Counted from the stretch's first letter, positions 1-9,900 are shown. The stretch: DNA of 61,304 nucleotides from Roseitalea sp. MMSF_3546 (GCF_030732865.1 NZ_JASHKB010000023.1:1-61304), one strand, 5' to 3'. Notes: a model not told the origin generated them from the letters alone. Numbers and translations are program-made.

Positions 1-501
1 GACGTGATCGAGGGCACGCTCGGCAAGGCGTTCGGCGTGATGGGCGGCTACATCACCGGCTCGCGGAACCTTGTCGACTTCGTGCGCTCGTTCGCCAGCG
101 GTTTCATCTTCACGACCGCGCTGCCGCCGGCGCTGGCGGCGGGTGCGGTGGCCTCGATCCGGCATCTGAAGGCCCATGACGAAAAGCGCCGCGCCCACCA
201 GGAGGCTGTCGGGAAAGTGCGCGCCGCGCTCGACCGGCTGGGCATTCCGCATATGCAAAACCCCTCGCACATCGTGCCGGTGATGGTGGGCGATGCGGCC
301 AAGTGCAAATGGATCTCCGACATCCTGCTGGAGACCTACGGGATCTATGTGCAGCCGATCAACTATCCGACGGTGCCGGTGGGCACCGAGCGGCTGAGGA
401 TCACGCCGACCCCGTTCCACAGCGATGCCGACATCGCCCATCTGGCCTCTTCGCTGTGCGACCTATGGAGCCAGTGCGCCCTGGCACGGGCCGTGGCGTA
501 G
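1..501 (+). CDS. hemA: 5-aminolevulinate synthase, C-terminal part (5' end outside window)
   Basis: Pyridoxal-phosphate enzyme condensing glycine with succinyl-CoA to 5-aminolevulinate, the first step of tetrapyrrole synthesis by the C4 route typical of alphaproteobacteria. The window opens inside the gene, in frame at base 1. The fragment starts at the PLP-lysine motif EGTLGKAFG, with the Schiff-base lysine at codon 9 (bases 25-27), followed by the conserved GGYITGS and [11 protein letters not shown] segments and the C-terminal [17 protein letters not shown] motif. About 166 residues are present and the stop is TAG at 499-501. The gene converges on the CoA-transferase, which ends 18 bp away. 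No frameshift is seen. Confidence 0.95.
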   Translation, partial: DVIEGTLGKAFGVMGGYITGSRNLVDFVRSFASGFIFTTALPPALAAGAVASIRHLKAHDEKRRAHQEAVGKVRAALDRLGIPHMQNPSHIVPVMVGDAAKCKWISDILLETYGIYVQPINYPTVPVGTERLRITPTPFHSDADIAHLASSLCDLWSQCALARAVA

Positions 502-519
502 GGGCACCGGGCGCCGGCG

Positions 520-1695
520 TCAGCCGGCCTCCAGCTCCGCCAGAACCGCCTCGGTATGCTCGCCCAGACGCGGCGAGGGGCGTTCGGCGCAGAGGCCGTG
601 CCCGTCCATCATCACCGGCATGCGCACAGACGCGATCGGGTTGCCCGCCGCGTCGGGCAGGTCGACGCGCATGCCGCGCGCGACGATCTGCGGATCGGCG
701 AAGGCGTCGGCGATGGTATTGATCGGCCCGATCGGCACGTTGGCCCTTTCGCAGCCGGCGACCAGATCGTCACGGCGCCACCGGCGCGTCTTCTCGACCA
801 GCCTTTCGGTTAGCGCAGCCCGGTTTTCGACACGCGCCCGGTTCGTTGCAAAGCGCGGATCGGCGGGCAGATCGTCGGCGCCGACGAGTGCGCACAAACG
901 GCCGAACTGGCCGTCATTGCCGACCGCGATGATGACGAACCCGTCGGCTGTCTCGATCACCTGATAGGGCGCGATGTTCGGATGGGCATTGCCGAGCCGG
1001 TTCGGCGGAGTGCCCGTCGCCAGGAAGTTCATGTTCTGGTTGGCCATGGCGGCCAGCATGACGTCCATCAGCGCGATGTCGACATGGCGGCCCCGGCCGG
1101 TTCTGAGCGCCGCGATCAGCGCCGCCTCGACCGCCGCGGTCGCGTAAAGTCCGCTGAAGATGTCGGCGATGGCAACGCCGGCCTTCATCGGCTGGCGGTC
1201 AGGCTCGCCGGTCACCGACATGAAGCCGGCCATGCCCTGGATGATGAAGTCGTAGCCCGCCCGGTCCTTGTAGGGGCCGGTCTGGCCGAAGCCGGTGATC
1301 GAACAGGTGACCAGTCTGGGGTTCAGCGCGGCGAGGCTCGCATGGTCGAGCCCGTATTTGGCGAGGCCGCCGACCTTGAAGTTCTCGATGACGACATCGG
1401 CGCGCGCGGCAAGCTTGCGCACGGTGGCCTGGCCATCGGGTGTCTTGAAGTCGACGGCGACCGAGCGCTTGCCGCGATTGGCGCTGTGGAAATAGGCGGC
1501 CGAAAGCGGATTGCCGTGCGCATCGGTGATGAAGGGCGGTCCCCAGCCGCGCGTCTCGTCGCCGCCATCGGGATGCTCGACCTTGATCACGTCCGCGCCC
1601 AGATCGGCCAGCATCTGCCCGGCCCAGGGGCCGGCGAGCACCCGCGCCAGTTCGATCACGCGGATGCCGGCGAGCGGCTTTTCGGTCGTCGTCAT
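520..1695 (-). CDS. Class III CoA-transferase (CaiB/BaiF family)
   Basis: A 391-residue protein of the formyl-CoA transferase/CaiB/BaiF family, which moves CoA between carboxylic acids through an aspartyl-CoA anhydride. The N-terminal GIRVIELARVLAGPWAGQ and LGADVIKVEHP segments and the GYDFIIQGMAG motif are diagnostic; Asp149 in that motif is the likely catalytic aspartate. Length matches the family. Substrates cannot be read from the sequence: candidates include succinyl-CoA transfer to dicarboxylates or organic acids, and annotation as formyl-CoA transferase would be too specific. It starts 7 bp after the stop of the upstream TerC gene, so the two are probably cotranscribed, though a functional link is not obvious. 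Confidence 0.88.
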   Translation of the reverse strand: MTTTEKPLAGIRVIELARVLAGPWAGQMLADLGADVIKVEHPDGGDETRGWGPPFITDAHGNPLSAAYFHSANRGKRSVAVDFKTPDGQATVRKLAARADVVIENFKVGGLAKYGLDHASLAALNPRLVTCSITGFGQTGPYKDRAGYDFIIQGMAGFMSVTGEPDRQPMKAGVAIADIFSGLYATAAVEAALIAALRTGRGRHVDIALMDVMLAAMANQNMNFLATGTPPNRLGNAHPNIAPYQVIETADGFVIIAVGNDGQFGRLCALVGADDLPADPRFATNRARVENRAALTERLVEKTRRWRRDDLVAGCERANVPIGPINTIADAFADPQIVARGMRVDLPDAAGNPIASVRMPVMMDGHGLCAERPSPRLGEHTEAVLAELEAG

Positions 1696-1702
1696 GCGCG
1701 CA

Positions 1703-2530
1703 TCAGGCCCGGGCGCGGATCTTGCGCGATTTCAGGCGCTTTTCGGCCAAGAGCTTGCGCTGGTAGCGGCCCTGGACGATCTCGACCAGAACCATGGTCA
1801 CCAGCACGAAATAGAAGGTGGTCTTGCTCATCGCCTCGACGGTAAAGCCGAAGAAGGCCAGATGCGCAAGGTGCCCGCCCTCGGTGGTCAACAGGATGCC
1901 GACCAGCAGCAGCACGAACAGGCCGACGACCTCGTACATGCGGTTGCGGTCCAGGAAGTTGGCCACCGTTTCGGCCATCAGCACCATGAGCGCGCCGGAA
2001 ATGACGATCGCCGCGGTCATGACGATGAAATTGTCGGTCAGCGCCACCGCCGAGAGGACCGTGTCGAAGGAAAACACCAGGTTCATCGCGGTGATCCAGA
2101 ACAGCGCGCGCATCATCGAGGAGGTCGCCTGCCGCTCTTCGCCATGGCCCAGATCGTCGATCGCAAGAAGGTGGAAGATCTCGCGCGTGGCGGTGTAGAT
2201 CAGGAACACCCCGCCGGCGAGCACGATCAGCGCGTGGCCGGAAATCTCGCCTTCGATGAAGGGCGGAACGGAGATCGTCGCGAACGGGTCCTCAAACGCC
2301 TGGATCAGCTGCAGCACGACGAACAGCAGCACGATGCGCAGCACGATCGCCAGGATGATTCCGAGCCGGCGCACCTGGGCCTCGTTTTCGGGGCCCGCTT
2401 TCTTGGCCTCGAGCGAGATGTACAGCAGGTTGTCGAAGCCCAGAACGGTCTCCAGAGCCGTCAGGACCAAAAAGACGGTCAGGTTCTGCAGCGTGAACAG
2501 GTCGGTCAATAGCTCCATCGGGCGCCCCAT
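1703..2530 (-). CDS. TerC/YkoY-family integral membrane protein
   Basis: A 275-residue multi-pass membrane protein of the TerC family. It has long hydrophobic stretches throughout, acidic residues inside membrane segments (ETVLGFDNLL near the N-terminus and MNLVFSFDTVLSAV in the middle), and a basic C-terminal tail. TerC-family proteins have been linked to metal export, notably manganese, during protein secretion in other bacteria; here the role is inferred only. A second in-frame ATG four codons in (MELLTDLF) is an equally plausible start. It lies upstream of, and 7 bp from, the CoA-transferase gene on the same strand. No riboswitch (for example yybP-ykoY type) is evident in the short upstream gap. 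Confidence 0.88.
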   Translation of the reverse strand: MGRPMELLTDLFTLQNLTVFLVLTALETVLGFDNLLYISLEAKKAGPENEAQVRRLGIILAIVLRIVLLFVVLQLIQAFEDPFATISVPPFIEGEISGHALIVLAGGVFLIYTATREIFHLLAIDDLGHGEERQATSSMMRALFWITAMNLVFSFDTVLSAVALTDNFIVMTAAIVISGALMVLMAETVANFLDRNRMYEVVGLFVLLLVGILLTTEGGHLAHLAFFGFTVEAMSKTTFYFVLVTMVLVEIVQGRYQRKLLAEKRLKSRKIRARA

Positions 2531-2573
2531 GCGGTTGTTGGCGCGCTCCGCTTAGCAGAGCCGGGCGGATGCG

Positions 2574-3560
2574 TCACCCGGCCGCATCGCGCCGGACATG
2601 GGTGTCGAGCCAGACCAGAAGATGGGCCGTGGCCGGCCCTGCGACGCGGTCGTTCAGCGTCTCGTGCCGGCCATCGGGATAGATCGCCACCGTGACGTCG
2701 GCAAAGCCGGCGCGCCGCAGCCGTTCGGCCTGGGCGCGCACCGCCGCCCCGTTCGCCGTTGCCGGATCCTTGCCGCCGCCGACCAGATGAAAGGGCAGGG
2801 CACGGGCGCGCGCCGATGCGCCTGCGACATCCGCGCCCCGGCGCATCATGGCGAACACCGCCTGCCACAGACCGACCGAGGGGTCCCATCCGCACAGCGG
2901 ATCGGCGATGTACGCATCGACCTCGGCCTCGACATGGCTCAGCCAGTCGAACGGCGTGCGCCCGTCGCCGGCCGCCTTCGCCCAGGCGGCAAACGTCAAA
3001 CGTGGCAGCAGGCGCGAGGGCACGTCCGAGCCGAGGCGAAGCCGTTCCCAGCCAAGCACGATGCGCGCGGCATGCGCGGCGATCCCGCGCGCAAGGTTCG
3101 CGTTCCAGACCGCCACGCCGGCCAGCCTTTCGGCATGGGCGAGCGCGTGGTTCATGGCGATCAGCCCGCCCATGGAATGGCCGAACATGACCACAGGCAG
3201 GCCGCCATGGGCAGCGCGCGCATGGTCCTGAACCGCCGCGCAATCGGCCATCACCTTGCCGATCCCGTCGCCGCCAAGCGAGAACACGCCCGGCGGGGCG
3301 TCCGGCGCGCGCGTGCCGCCATGGCCGCGATGGTCGTGTGCATACACATGCCAGCCCGCCGCGGCCAACGCGCGCGCGAAGCGGCCATAGCGCGCCGCGT
3401 GCTCGGCGACCCCGTGATTGACGTGCACGATGCCGCGCGCCGGCGCGGCCGCCGCTTGCCGGTAGACATTCAGCCTCGCCCCGCTCGGGGCGGCGAGTTC
3501 GAGGCGGTCTTCGAACGCGGTGTGCGTCCTCGCGTCCCGTGAGCCGGTCTTATCTGTCAT
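2574..3560 (-). CDS. Alpha/beta hydrolase, monoacylglycerol lipase/lysophospholipase type
   Basis: A serine hydrolase of 328 residues. The nucleophile elbow GHSMGG places Ser129. The acid is probably Asp265 (GGGKDPAT) and the base His299 (YPDGRHE). The [12 protein letters not shown] and HDHRGHG segments match the lysophospholipase/monoglyceride lipase branch (PldB-like, 'serine aminopeptidase S33'). Substrate is probably a lipid ester or lysophospholipid; this is family inference. The reading frame stays open 46 codons further upstream, but the ATG at 3560 is preferred because the extension is low-complexity and would run into the divergent ettA promoter region. It is transcribed away from ettA. 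Confidence 0.85.
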   Translation of the reverse strand: MTDKTGSRDARTHTAFEDRLELAAPSGARLNVYRQAAAAPARGIVHVNHGVAEHAARYGRFARALAAAGWHVYAHDHRGHGGTRAPDAPPGVFSLGGDGIGKVMADCAAVQDHARAAHGGLPVVMFGHSMGGLIAMNHALAHAERLAGVAVWNANLARGIAAHAARIVLGWERLRLGSDVPSRLLPRLTFAAWAKAAGDGRTPFDWLSHVEAEVDAYIADPLCGWDPSVGLWQAVFAMMRRGADVAGASARARALPFHLVGGGKDPATANGAAVRAQAERLRRAGFADVTVAIYPDGRHETLNDRVAGPATAHLLVWLDTHVRRDAAG

Positions 3561-3681
3561 GCTGTCCCGTCCATGCGCCGGCCTCGCCGGCGCCCGACGG
3601 GCCGCCGCCGATTGCCCTTGCCCGGCGTTTCGCCTAGAACGCGCCCGATTTCCCATCATCGCGATCCAAGGAGCCTCGCGC

Positions 3682-5331
<1,650 letters not shown>

Positions 5332-5337
5332 GAGGCG

Positions 5338-5369
5338 CTGGCGGCGGATGCCAGGGCGCCCGCCGCCAG
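5338..5369 (+). terminator. Possible hairpin terminator after ettA
   Basis: A perfect 9-bp inverted repeat, CTGGCGGCG (5338-5346) and CGCCGCCAG (5361-5369), with a 14-base loop, lies 7 bp after the ettA stop codon. It has no following T-run, so it may be a weak or Rho-assisted terminator or simply a stable 3' end. The small RNA on the opposite strand ends about 60 bp to the right, so the two transcription units converge here. Confidence 0.35.
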
Positions 5370-5430
5370 ACAGGCGCCACTGGGCTGGCGCGCCTTCGAC
5401 GGGCGCGGATCGGGCCATCAACTCCGGACA

Positions 5431-5554
5431 AGAAAAAACCGGACCGCTGGGAGGAGGTAGCGGCCCGGTTCAAACTGTCTGCGAGGGCGGGAGGAGGTGC
5501 CCTCGCAAAGCGCGTCTCCGAAGCAACTGGGAGGAGGTAGTTGCCCCTTCGACA
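5431..5554 (-). ncRNA. Small RNA with three anti-Shine-Dalgarno hairpin loops (cuckoo/CcsR-like)
   Basis: Read on the minus strand this is three stem-loops in a row, each with the identical 10-base loop ACCUCCUCCC. The stems are 6 bp (GCAACU/AGUUGC, 5523-5544), 8 bp (GCGAGGGC/GCCCUCGC, 5481-5506) and 10 bp with one G-U pair (CCGGGCCGCU/AGCGGUCCGG, 5439-5468). The third is followed directly by UUUUUU (5433-5438), so it doubles as an intrinsic terminator and fixes the strand. The loop carries the CCUCCUCCC motif of the CcsR (Rhodobacter) and cuckoo RNA families, which is complementary to Shine-Dalgarno sequences and implies trans-acting translational repression. The predicted length is about 122 nt, the 5' end being inferred from the promoter. 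There is no open reading frame of substance. An AbcR-like assignment is the main alternative. Confidence 0.85.
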
Positions 5555-5560
5555 CCGCCA

Positions 5561-5588
5561 ATATGGGACAGCCGGCGCCGTTCTTCAA
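5561..5588 (-). promoter_or_regulatory. Predicted promoter of the small RNA, heat-shock (RpoH)-like
   Basis: On the minus strand TTGAAG (bases 5588-5583) is followed after 16 bases by CCATAT (5566-5561). These resemble the alphaproteobacterial RpoH elements (CTTGAA and CCATNT) more than the housekeeping -10. Transcription would begin near 5554, about 10 bases before the first hairpin. CcsR RNAs of Rhodobacter are known to be RpoH-dependent, which fits, but the call is by eye. Confidence 0.5.
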
Positions 5589-5604
5589 TTGCATTTTGTG
5601 CAAT
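5588..5604. promoter_or_regulatory. Candidate LysR-type regulator box upstream of the small RNA
   Basis: The sequence ATTGCATTTTGTGCAAT is a perfect 6-bp inverted repeat with a 5-base centre and contains a T-N11-A core (TGCATTTTGTGCA), the usual form of a LysR-type binding site. It abuts the -35 element of the small-RNA promoter and lies about 250 bp from the end of the LysR gene that follows. Binding by that regulator is inference. Confidence 0.45.
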
Positions 5605-5850
5605 GCACATATGCTGGAATGCATGGCTTGTGCGGCGATTTGTAGCGGATGGGCCGGAAATCCAACAATTCCTGCCCAGCAATGCGACACTGCGCCGCAT
5701 GAATGTGCATGGCGCGACGTGAACTGCCTGCCCGTCGGGCCGCCGTACGGTGCGCTGCAGCAACACCGGAGGCGGATCGGCCGCCTGGCCGGTTCGCTTG
5801 CCGGCGGCATCGGCGTGCGGGTCCGCGCCGGCCGCCCCTGGGCGGCATGT

Positions 5851-6750
5851 TCAGTACTCCCAGCCGCGCGCCTTTGCGAACAGGAAGTCGCGAAACGCCT
5901 GCAGCCGCGCCGAACCGCGCATCGTCTCGGCATAGGCGAAATAGGTGTCGAAGGACGGCAAAGCGACGTTTTCGATCACCCGCACCAGCCCCGCGTCGCG
6001 CTCCACCGCATAGTCGGGCAACATGGCGATGCCCACCCCGCGCTGAACGGCCCGCTTGATCGACATGATCGAGTTGATTTCCAGCGCCGCGCTGCGCGGC
6101 GGCTTGCCTTCTTCGCGGCCCAGCGTCAGCAGCGAATTGAGTTCGAGCAGGTAGCTCGGCGCCGGCTCGCCGAAGGCGATGATGCGGTGCTTGTCGAGGT
6201 CGTCGATCGTCTTGGGCGCGCCGAACCGGGCGATGTAGCCCGGCGAGGCGTAGACGTGGAAATGCACCGTGAACAGCCGCCGCTGGATCAGATCGGGCTG
6301 CTGCGGCTGGCGCAGCCGAATGGCGCAGTCGGCCTGGCGCTGGTTGAGGTCGAGCTCCTCGTTGGAGAGCACGAGCTGCACCTGGATGTCGGGATAAAGC
6401 TCCAGGAACTCCTGCACCCGATAGGTCAGCCAGCCCGAGCCCAGCCCGACCGTGGTGGTGATCCTGAGCCGTCCGGTCGGCCGGTCGGTCGCCTCGGTCA
6501 GCTTGGCCTTGACGTTTTCGAGCTGCAGGAAGACGTCATGCGCGGTGCGAAACAGCATTTCGCCCTGTTCGGTCAGCACCAGCCCGCGCGCATGGCGGTT
6601 GAACAGCGGCGCGCCGATATCGGCCTCCAGCGCCGAGACCTGGCGGCTGACCGCCGACTGGGAGATGTGCAGCCGTTCGCCGGCCTGCGTGAACGAGCCG
6701 GCCTGCGCGGCGGCGTGAAAGACACGCAACTTGTCCCAGTCGAGCGGCAT
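5851..6750 (-). CDS. LysR-type transcriptional regulator, VtlR/LsrB-like
   Basis: A LysR-family regulator of 299 residues. The N-terminal winged helix-turn-helix is clear (LRVFHAAAQAGSFTQAGERLHISQSAVSRQVSALE, about residues 7-41, here only described), followed by a substrate-binding domain to the C-terminus. Its position directly downstream of trxB matches LsrB of Sinorhizobium and VtlR of Brucella/Agrobacterium, which control envelope functions, oxidative stress and small RNAs; orthology is inferred from recalled synteny. The ATG at 6750 is chosen because the family begins MxLDWDKLRVFH; an upstream ATG adds 16 unrelated residues. The gap to trxB is 66 bp, so readthrough from trxB is likely. 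Confidence 0.85.
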   Translation of the reverse strand: MPLDWDKLRVFHAAAQAGSFTQAGERLHISQSAVSRQVSALEADIGAPLFNRHARGLVLTEQGEMLFRTAHDVFLQLENVKAKLTEATDRPTGRLRITTTVGLGSGWLTYRVQEFLELYPDIQVQLVLSNEELDLNQRQADCAIRLRQPQQPDLIQRRLFTVHFHVYASPGYIARFGAPKTIDDLDKHRIIAFGEPAPSYLLELNSLLTLGREEGKPPRSAALEINSIMSIKRAVQRGVGIAMLPDYAVERDAGLVRVIENVALPSFDTYFAYAETMRGSARLQAFRDFLFAKARGWEY

Positions 6751-6816
6751 TGCCGGACCCTTCGGCTCCTGTGTCGTGCCGGCGCGCCGGCCCGGCAATC
6801 GATTGTCCCAGATGGC

Positions 6817-7797
6817 CTATTCGGCCGCTTCCATCTGCCCGGCTTCCTGCGCGGCGAGGAATTTCTCCGCCTCCAGCGCCGCCATGCAGCCCAGCCCCGC
6901 CGCGGTCACGGCCTGCCGGTAGACATCGTCGGTCACATCGCCCGCCGCGAACACGCCCGGCACCGAGGTGACGGTCGAATCGGGCGCGGTCCACAGATAG
7001 CCGTTCGGGCGCTGCTTGAGCTTGCCCTCGAACAGGTCCACCGCGGGCGAATGGCCGATGGCCACGAACACGCCGTCGACCGCCATCTCGGTGACCGCGC
7101 CGGTCTGCACGTTCTTCAGCCTGACGCCATTGACGGCCGCCGGCAGCGCGGGATTGGTCTTGGCGCCCGTGATCTCCTCGACGACGCTGTCCCAGACGAT
7201 GGCCACGTTGTCCTTCTTGAACAGCCGGTCCTGCAGGATCCTTTCGGCGCGCAACGCGTCGCGCCGGTGCACCAGCTTGACCGATCTGGCGAGGTTGGCC
7301 AGGTAGAGCGCTTCCTCGACGGCCGTGTTGCCGCCGCCGACGACCACCACGTCCTTGTCGCGGTAGAAGAAGCCGTCGCAGGTGGCGCAGGCCGAAACGC
7401 CGAAGCCCTTGTAGGTCTGCTCGCTGTCGATACCCAGCCACTTGGCCTGGGCGCCGGTGGCGATGATCAGCGTGTCGCCGGTATAGACCGTGCCGCTGTC
7501 GCCGATCGCGCGGAACGGGCGCGCGTCGAGATCGACCTCGGTGATCACGTCATGGCGCATGTCGGTGCCCACATGCTCGGCCTGCAGCCGCATCTGCTCC
7601 ATCAGCCAGGGACCCTGGATGACGTCGGCGAAGCCGGGATAGTTCTCCACATCGGTGGTGATCGTCATCTGCCCGCCTTCCTGCATGCCGGCGACAAGCA
7701 CCGGTTCGAGCATGGCGCGCGCGGCATAGATGGCGGCGGTGTACCCCGCCGGCCCCGAGCCGATGATGAGGACGGGGGTATGGACTGTCTGTGGCAT
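6817..7797 (-). CDS. trxB: Thioredoxin-disulfide reductase
   Basis: A flavoprotein of 326 residues that reduces thioredoxin with NADPH. The FAD-binding GxGxxG motif (IIGSGPAGYTAA) is at residues 11-22, the redox-active CATC at Cys137-Cys140, an NADPH-binding GGGNTAVEEALYL segment follows, and the C-terminal FAD motif GVFAAGDVTDDVYRQA is present. Length matches the low-molecular-weight bacterial enzyme. The ATG at 7797 follows an AAAGGG ribosome site; the frame continues upstream without family similarity. It is the first gene of a probable trxB-lysR unit. Confidence 0.95.
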   Translation of the reverse strand: MPQTVHTPVLIIGSGPAGYTAAIYAARAMLEPVLVAGMQEGGQMTITTDVENYPGFADVIQGPWLMEQMRLQAEHVGTDMRHDVITEVDLDARPFRAIGDSGTVYTGDTLIIATGAQAKWLGIDSEQTYKGFGVSACATCDGFFYRDKDVVVVGGGNTAVEEALYLANLARSVKLVHRRDALRAERILQDRLFKKDNVAIVWDSVVEEITGAKTNPALPAAVNGVRLKNVQTGAVTEMAVDGVFVAIGHSPAVDLFEGKLKQRPNGYLWTAPDSTVTSVPGVFAAGDVTDDVYRQAVTAAGLGCMAALEAEKFLAAQEAGQMEAAE

Positions 7798-8010
7798 TGT
7801 CCGCCCTTTCTTTGCACTTCTGCGGCTCACCGGGCGCGAATGTAACGACCCGCGCCCGAAGGCCATTTCATGTCCGCCCGGATATAGGTGTTGTCGGCTG
7901 GCAATACCGCCCCTCGCTGCCCTTTTCGGCCGGCTGTACGAGTCTAGCCACAGCAAATGCCAAAAGCGCCGTCCGCGATCAAGCCATGACGGCTCGATGG
8001 GACAAGCAGG

Positions 8011-8835
8011 TCAAAATGAGCGACAGGGCGGCGCGTGGTCAGGCGTGCGACGGCTCGCGGTTGGCAAGGCTTCGGCCGGATCGAACCAGCACCGGGCAAG
8101 CCAGTCGGCTGGTTTGCAGCGATATCGCAACGTGCGGCGATAGCCGGACATCGCCTCCTCCATGCTGGGTCGACCATGGAAGCACATCACGCGGCAATTG
8201 TCGGGCAACACAGGCGCCCGAAGATAATTGAACGGCCATGCCGGTATGGCGTTTCGCTTGAAGCTGCAAATCAGATCGCCCGGCAGATAGGCCAGCGAAC
8301 CGTGCCGAAGCGCTGTCATCGACGTGTAGTATTGCTCGCTGCCCTTGTGGCGATCGATGGCGCCAGCCGGATCGGCGGCAAACTCCTCGTAAAGATAGGG
8401 ATGAAGGTGTGGCTCGAGACAGAACACCGAGCCATGCCCGCCATCACGTCCTTGCCATTCGTAGCGCCATTCGCGCCGCATGGCGACTTTCTGCGGTGCG
8501 AAGTCGACAATCGCATCAAGCGGTCCCGCAATGGCGACATCAAGATCGAAGCCCAAAATCGGCCCTTCCATATCGGCCAGGCCAGGGCGGAGAAGCGATA
8601 TCTTGCGCCACGCGCCTTTTCTTCCCCGCCGCTGCATTCCCGCTATGAGTTCCGCTTCGAACTCCTCTTCAGGCAACGGATGTGTCTCGATATCCGCGTT
8701 GACACCGGCACTGTCATCGGTGAAGCAGATGAAACGGAAATCGCGTTCGAGCCAGCGCTGCACGCCCGCGTGAAGGCGATTGACGTAATAGGAAGGATAC
8801 TTGTTGCCCCACTTCATGCAGACGACGTTCAACAT
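8011..8835 (-). CDS. Putative glycosyltransferase
   Basis: A 274-residue protein beginning MLNVVCMKWGNKYP with a nucleotide-sugar-transferase-like layout: an N-terminal segment FRFICFTDD (residues 33-41) and a GFDLDV motif (residues 95-100) whose D97-x-D99 could bind the metal-nucleotide. Related uncharacterised proteins in alphaproteobacteria are labelled glycosyltransferase; donor and acceptor are unknown. Third-position A/T is more frequent than in the housekeeping neighbours, hinting at transfer. It is divergent from the FkbM methyltransferase, and the pair sits between trxB and greA, a position occupied in Sinorhizobium by LPS-core glycosyltransferase genes as I recall. No membrane segments are apparent. 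Confidence 0.6.
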   Translation of the reverse strand: MLNVVCMKWGNKYPSYYVNRLHAGVQRWLERDFRFICFTDDSAGVNADIETHPLPEEEFEAELIAGMQRRGRKGAWRKISLLRPGLADMEGPILGFDLDVAIAGPLDAIVDFAPQKVAMRREWRYEWQGRDGGHGSVFCLEPHLHPYLYEEFAADPAGAIDRHKGSEQYYTSMTALRHGSLAYLPGDLICSFKRNAIPAWPFNYLRAPVLPDNCRVMCFHGRPSMEEAMSGYRRTLRYRCKPADWLARCWFDPAEALPTASRRTPDHAPPCRSF

Positions 8836-9036
8836 GCCTCGGCGTCTAGCAGCCCGACGCGGTCGATGACAGTTCTTTCGCTATCGCCCAATGGCCCGGC
8901 ACCGCAGAAAGGTCAGAGCCATTGATATGGTCGCGGGACAGCGACGGCGCGGACATTGCGTTCGCCGATTTGCAGAGGTAACTGGCACCGACAGCCCCGC
9001 ATTCCCGGCGGTCGCTTTTGGGGGCTGGGGGATTCG

Positions 9037-9807
9037 ATGCACCAACTGATGTCCTTTGCCTGGAACAGCGGTTTCAACTTCGCGGCTCGGCTCGGCGTTG
9101 CAGGCCTCGTTCCGCGCCGCATCGAGCGTGATGGCGACCTGCTCGTCGCCCGCTTCGTCGGTGGCAGCCGGCTTCACTTCGTGGCCGAGAGGCGCATTCG
9201 ACTGTATTCCCGCGGCTACGCGCACCGCCTCGCACGTGTGGCGAGCCGCTACGGCGCCGGCGAGCATTTCCACATCGCGCCCGGCCAGGTGGTCGTTGAC
9301 GTCGGTGCGAACGTCGGTGAGTTCACTCTCCATGCTGCCGAAGCGGGTGCCGACGTGTTCGCAATCGAACCGGATCGGCGCAACTGGGCCGCTCTCGCTC
9401 GCAACACGGAGCAATTCGGCACAGTCCGATGCATCCAGCTCGCATGCGCTGAGGCCGACGGGGAGGCAACGTTCTACGCTTTCCCCGAGGGCGCGGACTC
9501 GTCCCTAATCGAGCCGGACAACTGGTCAGCGTCATATTCGGTCCCTACGCGCCGCCTGGACCGGCTCTTGTTGGAGAACGGCATCACGCATGTGGATGTC
9601 ATGAAGTGTGACGCCGAAGGTGCTGAGCCGGAGGTTCTGAAGGGCGCCCTTGAGGTGCTGCCCTTCGTGCGGGTCTTGGTCATCGACGTAAGCCCCGAGC
9701 GAAACGGCACATCCACCGCAAATGCCTGCGAGGCGATCCTCACTGCCACCGGAGCGCGTGTGGAATACTTTCACAAGGGCCGTATCCTGGTGGCGAAGCG
9801 AGACTGA
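9037..9807 (+). CDS. FkbM-family methyltransferase
   Basis: A SAM-dependent methyltransferase of 256 residues. The SAM-binding motif VDVGANVGEFTLHAAEAGA starts at residue 87, followed by AIEPDRRNWAAL and the FkbM signature DVMKCDAEGAEPEVLKGA in the C-terminal third. Such enzymes often O-methylate sugars of polysaccharides, LPS or glycolipids, which suits the neighbouring glycosyltransferase. The ATG at 9037 is preferred to one 27 codons upstream because similarity begins after it; the ribosome site is a purine-rich GGGGCTGGGGGA stretch. The composition is less GC-rich than its surroundings. Confidence 0.82.
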   Translation: MHQLMSFAWNSGFNFAARLGVAGLVPRRIERDGDLLVARFVGGSRLHFVAERRIRLYSRGYAHRLARVASRYGAGEHFHIAPGQVVVDVGANVGEFTLHAAEAGADVFAIEPDRRNWAALARNTEQFGTVRCIQLACAEADGEATFYAFPEGADSSLIEPDNWSASYSVPTRRLDRLLLENGITHVDVMKCDAEGAEPEVLKGALEVLPFVRVLVIDVSPERNGTSTANACEAILTATGARVEYFHKGRILVAKRD

Positions 9808-9900
9808 ACCGCCCCGCAACGTCCAGGTCGGCGGGCTTGAAGGACCGGCCGGAGATCGTGTCCTGCATGAAAGCGCCGTCGATCCGCTCCGCCGCGCGGC

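Noticed and set aside
5439-5544. Three GGGAGGAGGT copies on the plus strand read as ribosome sites or as a CRISPR-like repeat
   Set aside because: No start codons follow at proper spacing, the copies sit in hairpin loops with unrelated flanks and unequal spacing, and the T-run shows that the RNA is made from the minus strand.
5561-5850. DUF1127 small protein gene next to the anti-SD RNA, as at Rhodobacter CcsR loci
   Set aside because: No short minus-strand frame with the Arg-rich DUF1127 pattern was found between the RNA and the LysR gene.
5497-7845. Long plus-strand frame across the small RNA, lysR and trxB
   Set aside because: Antisense to two well-supported genes, and it would have to translate the structured RNA region; no ribosome site or similarity.
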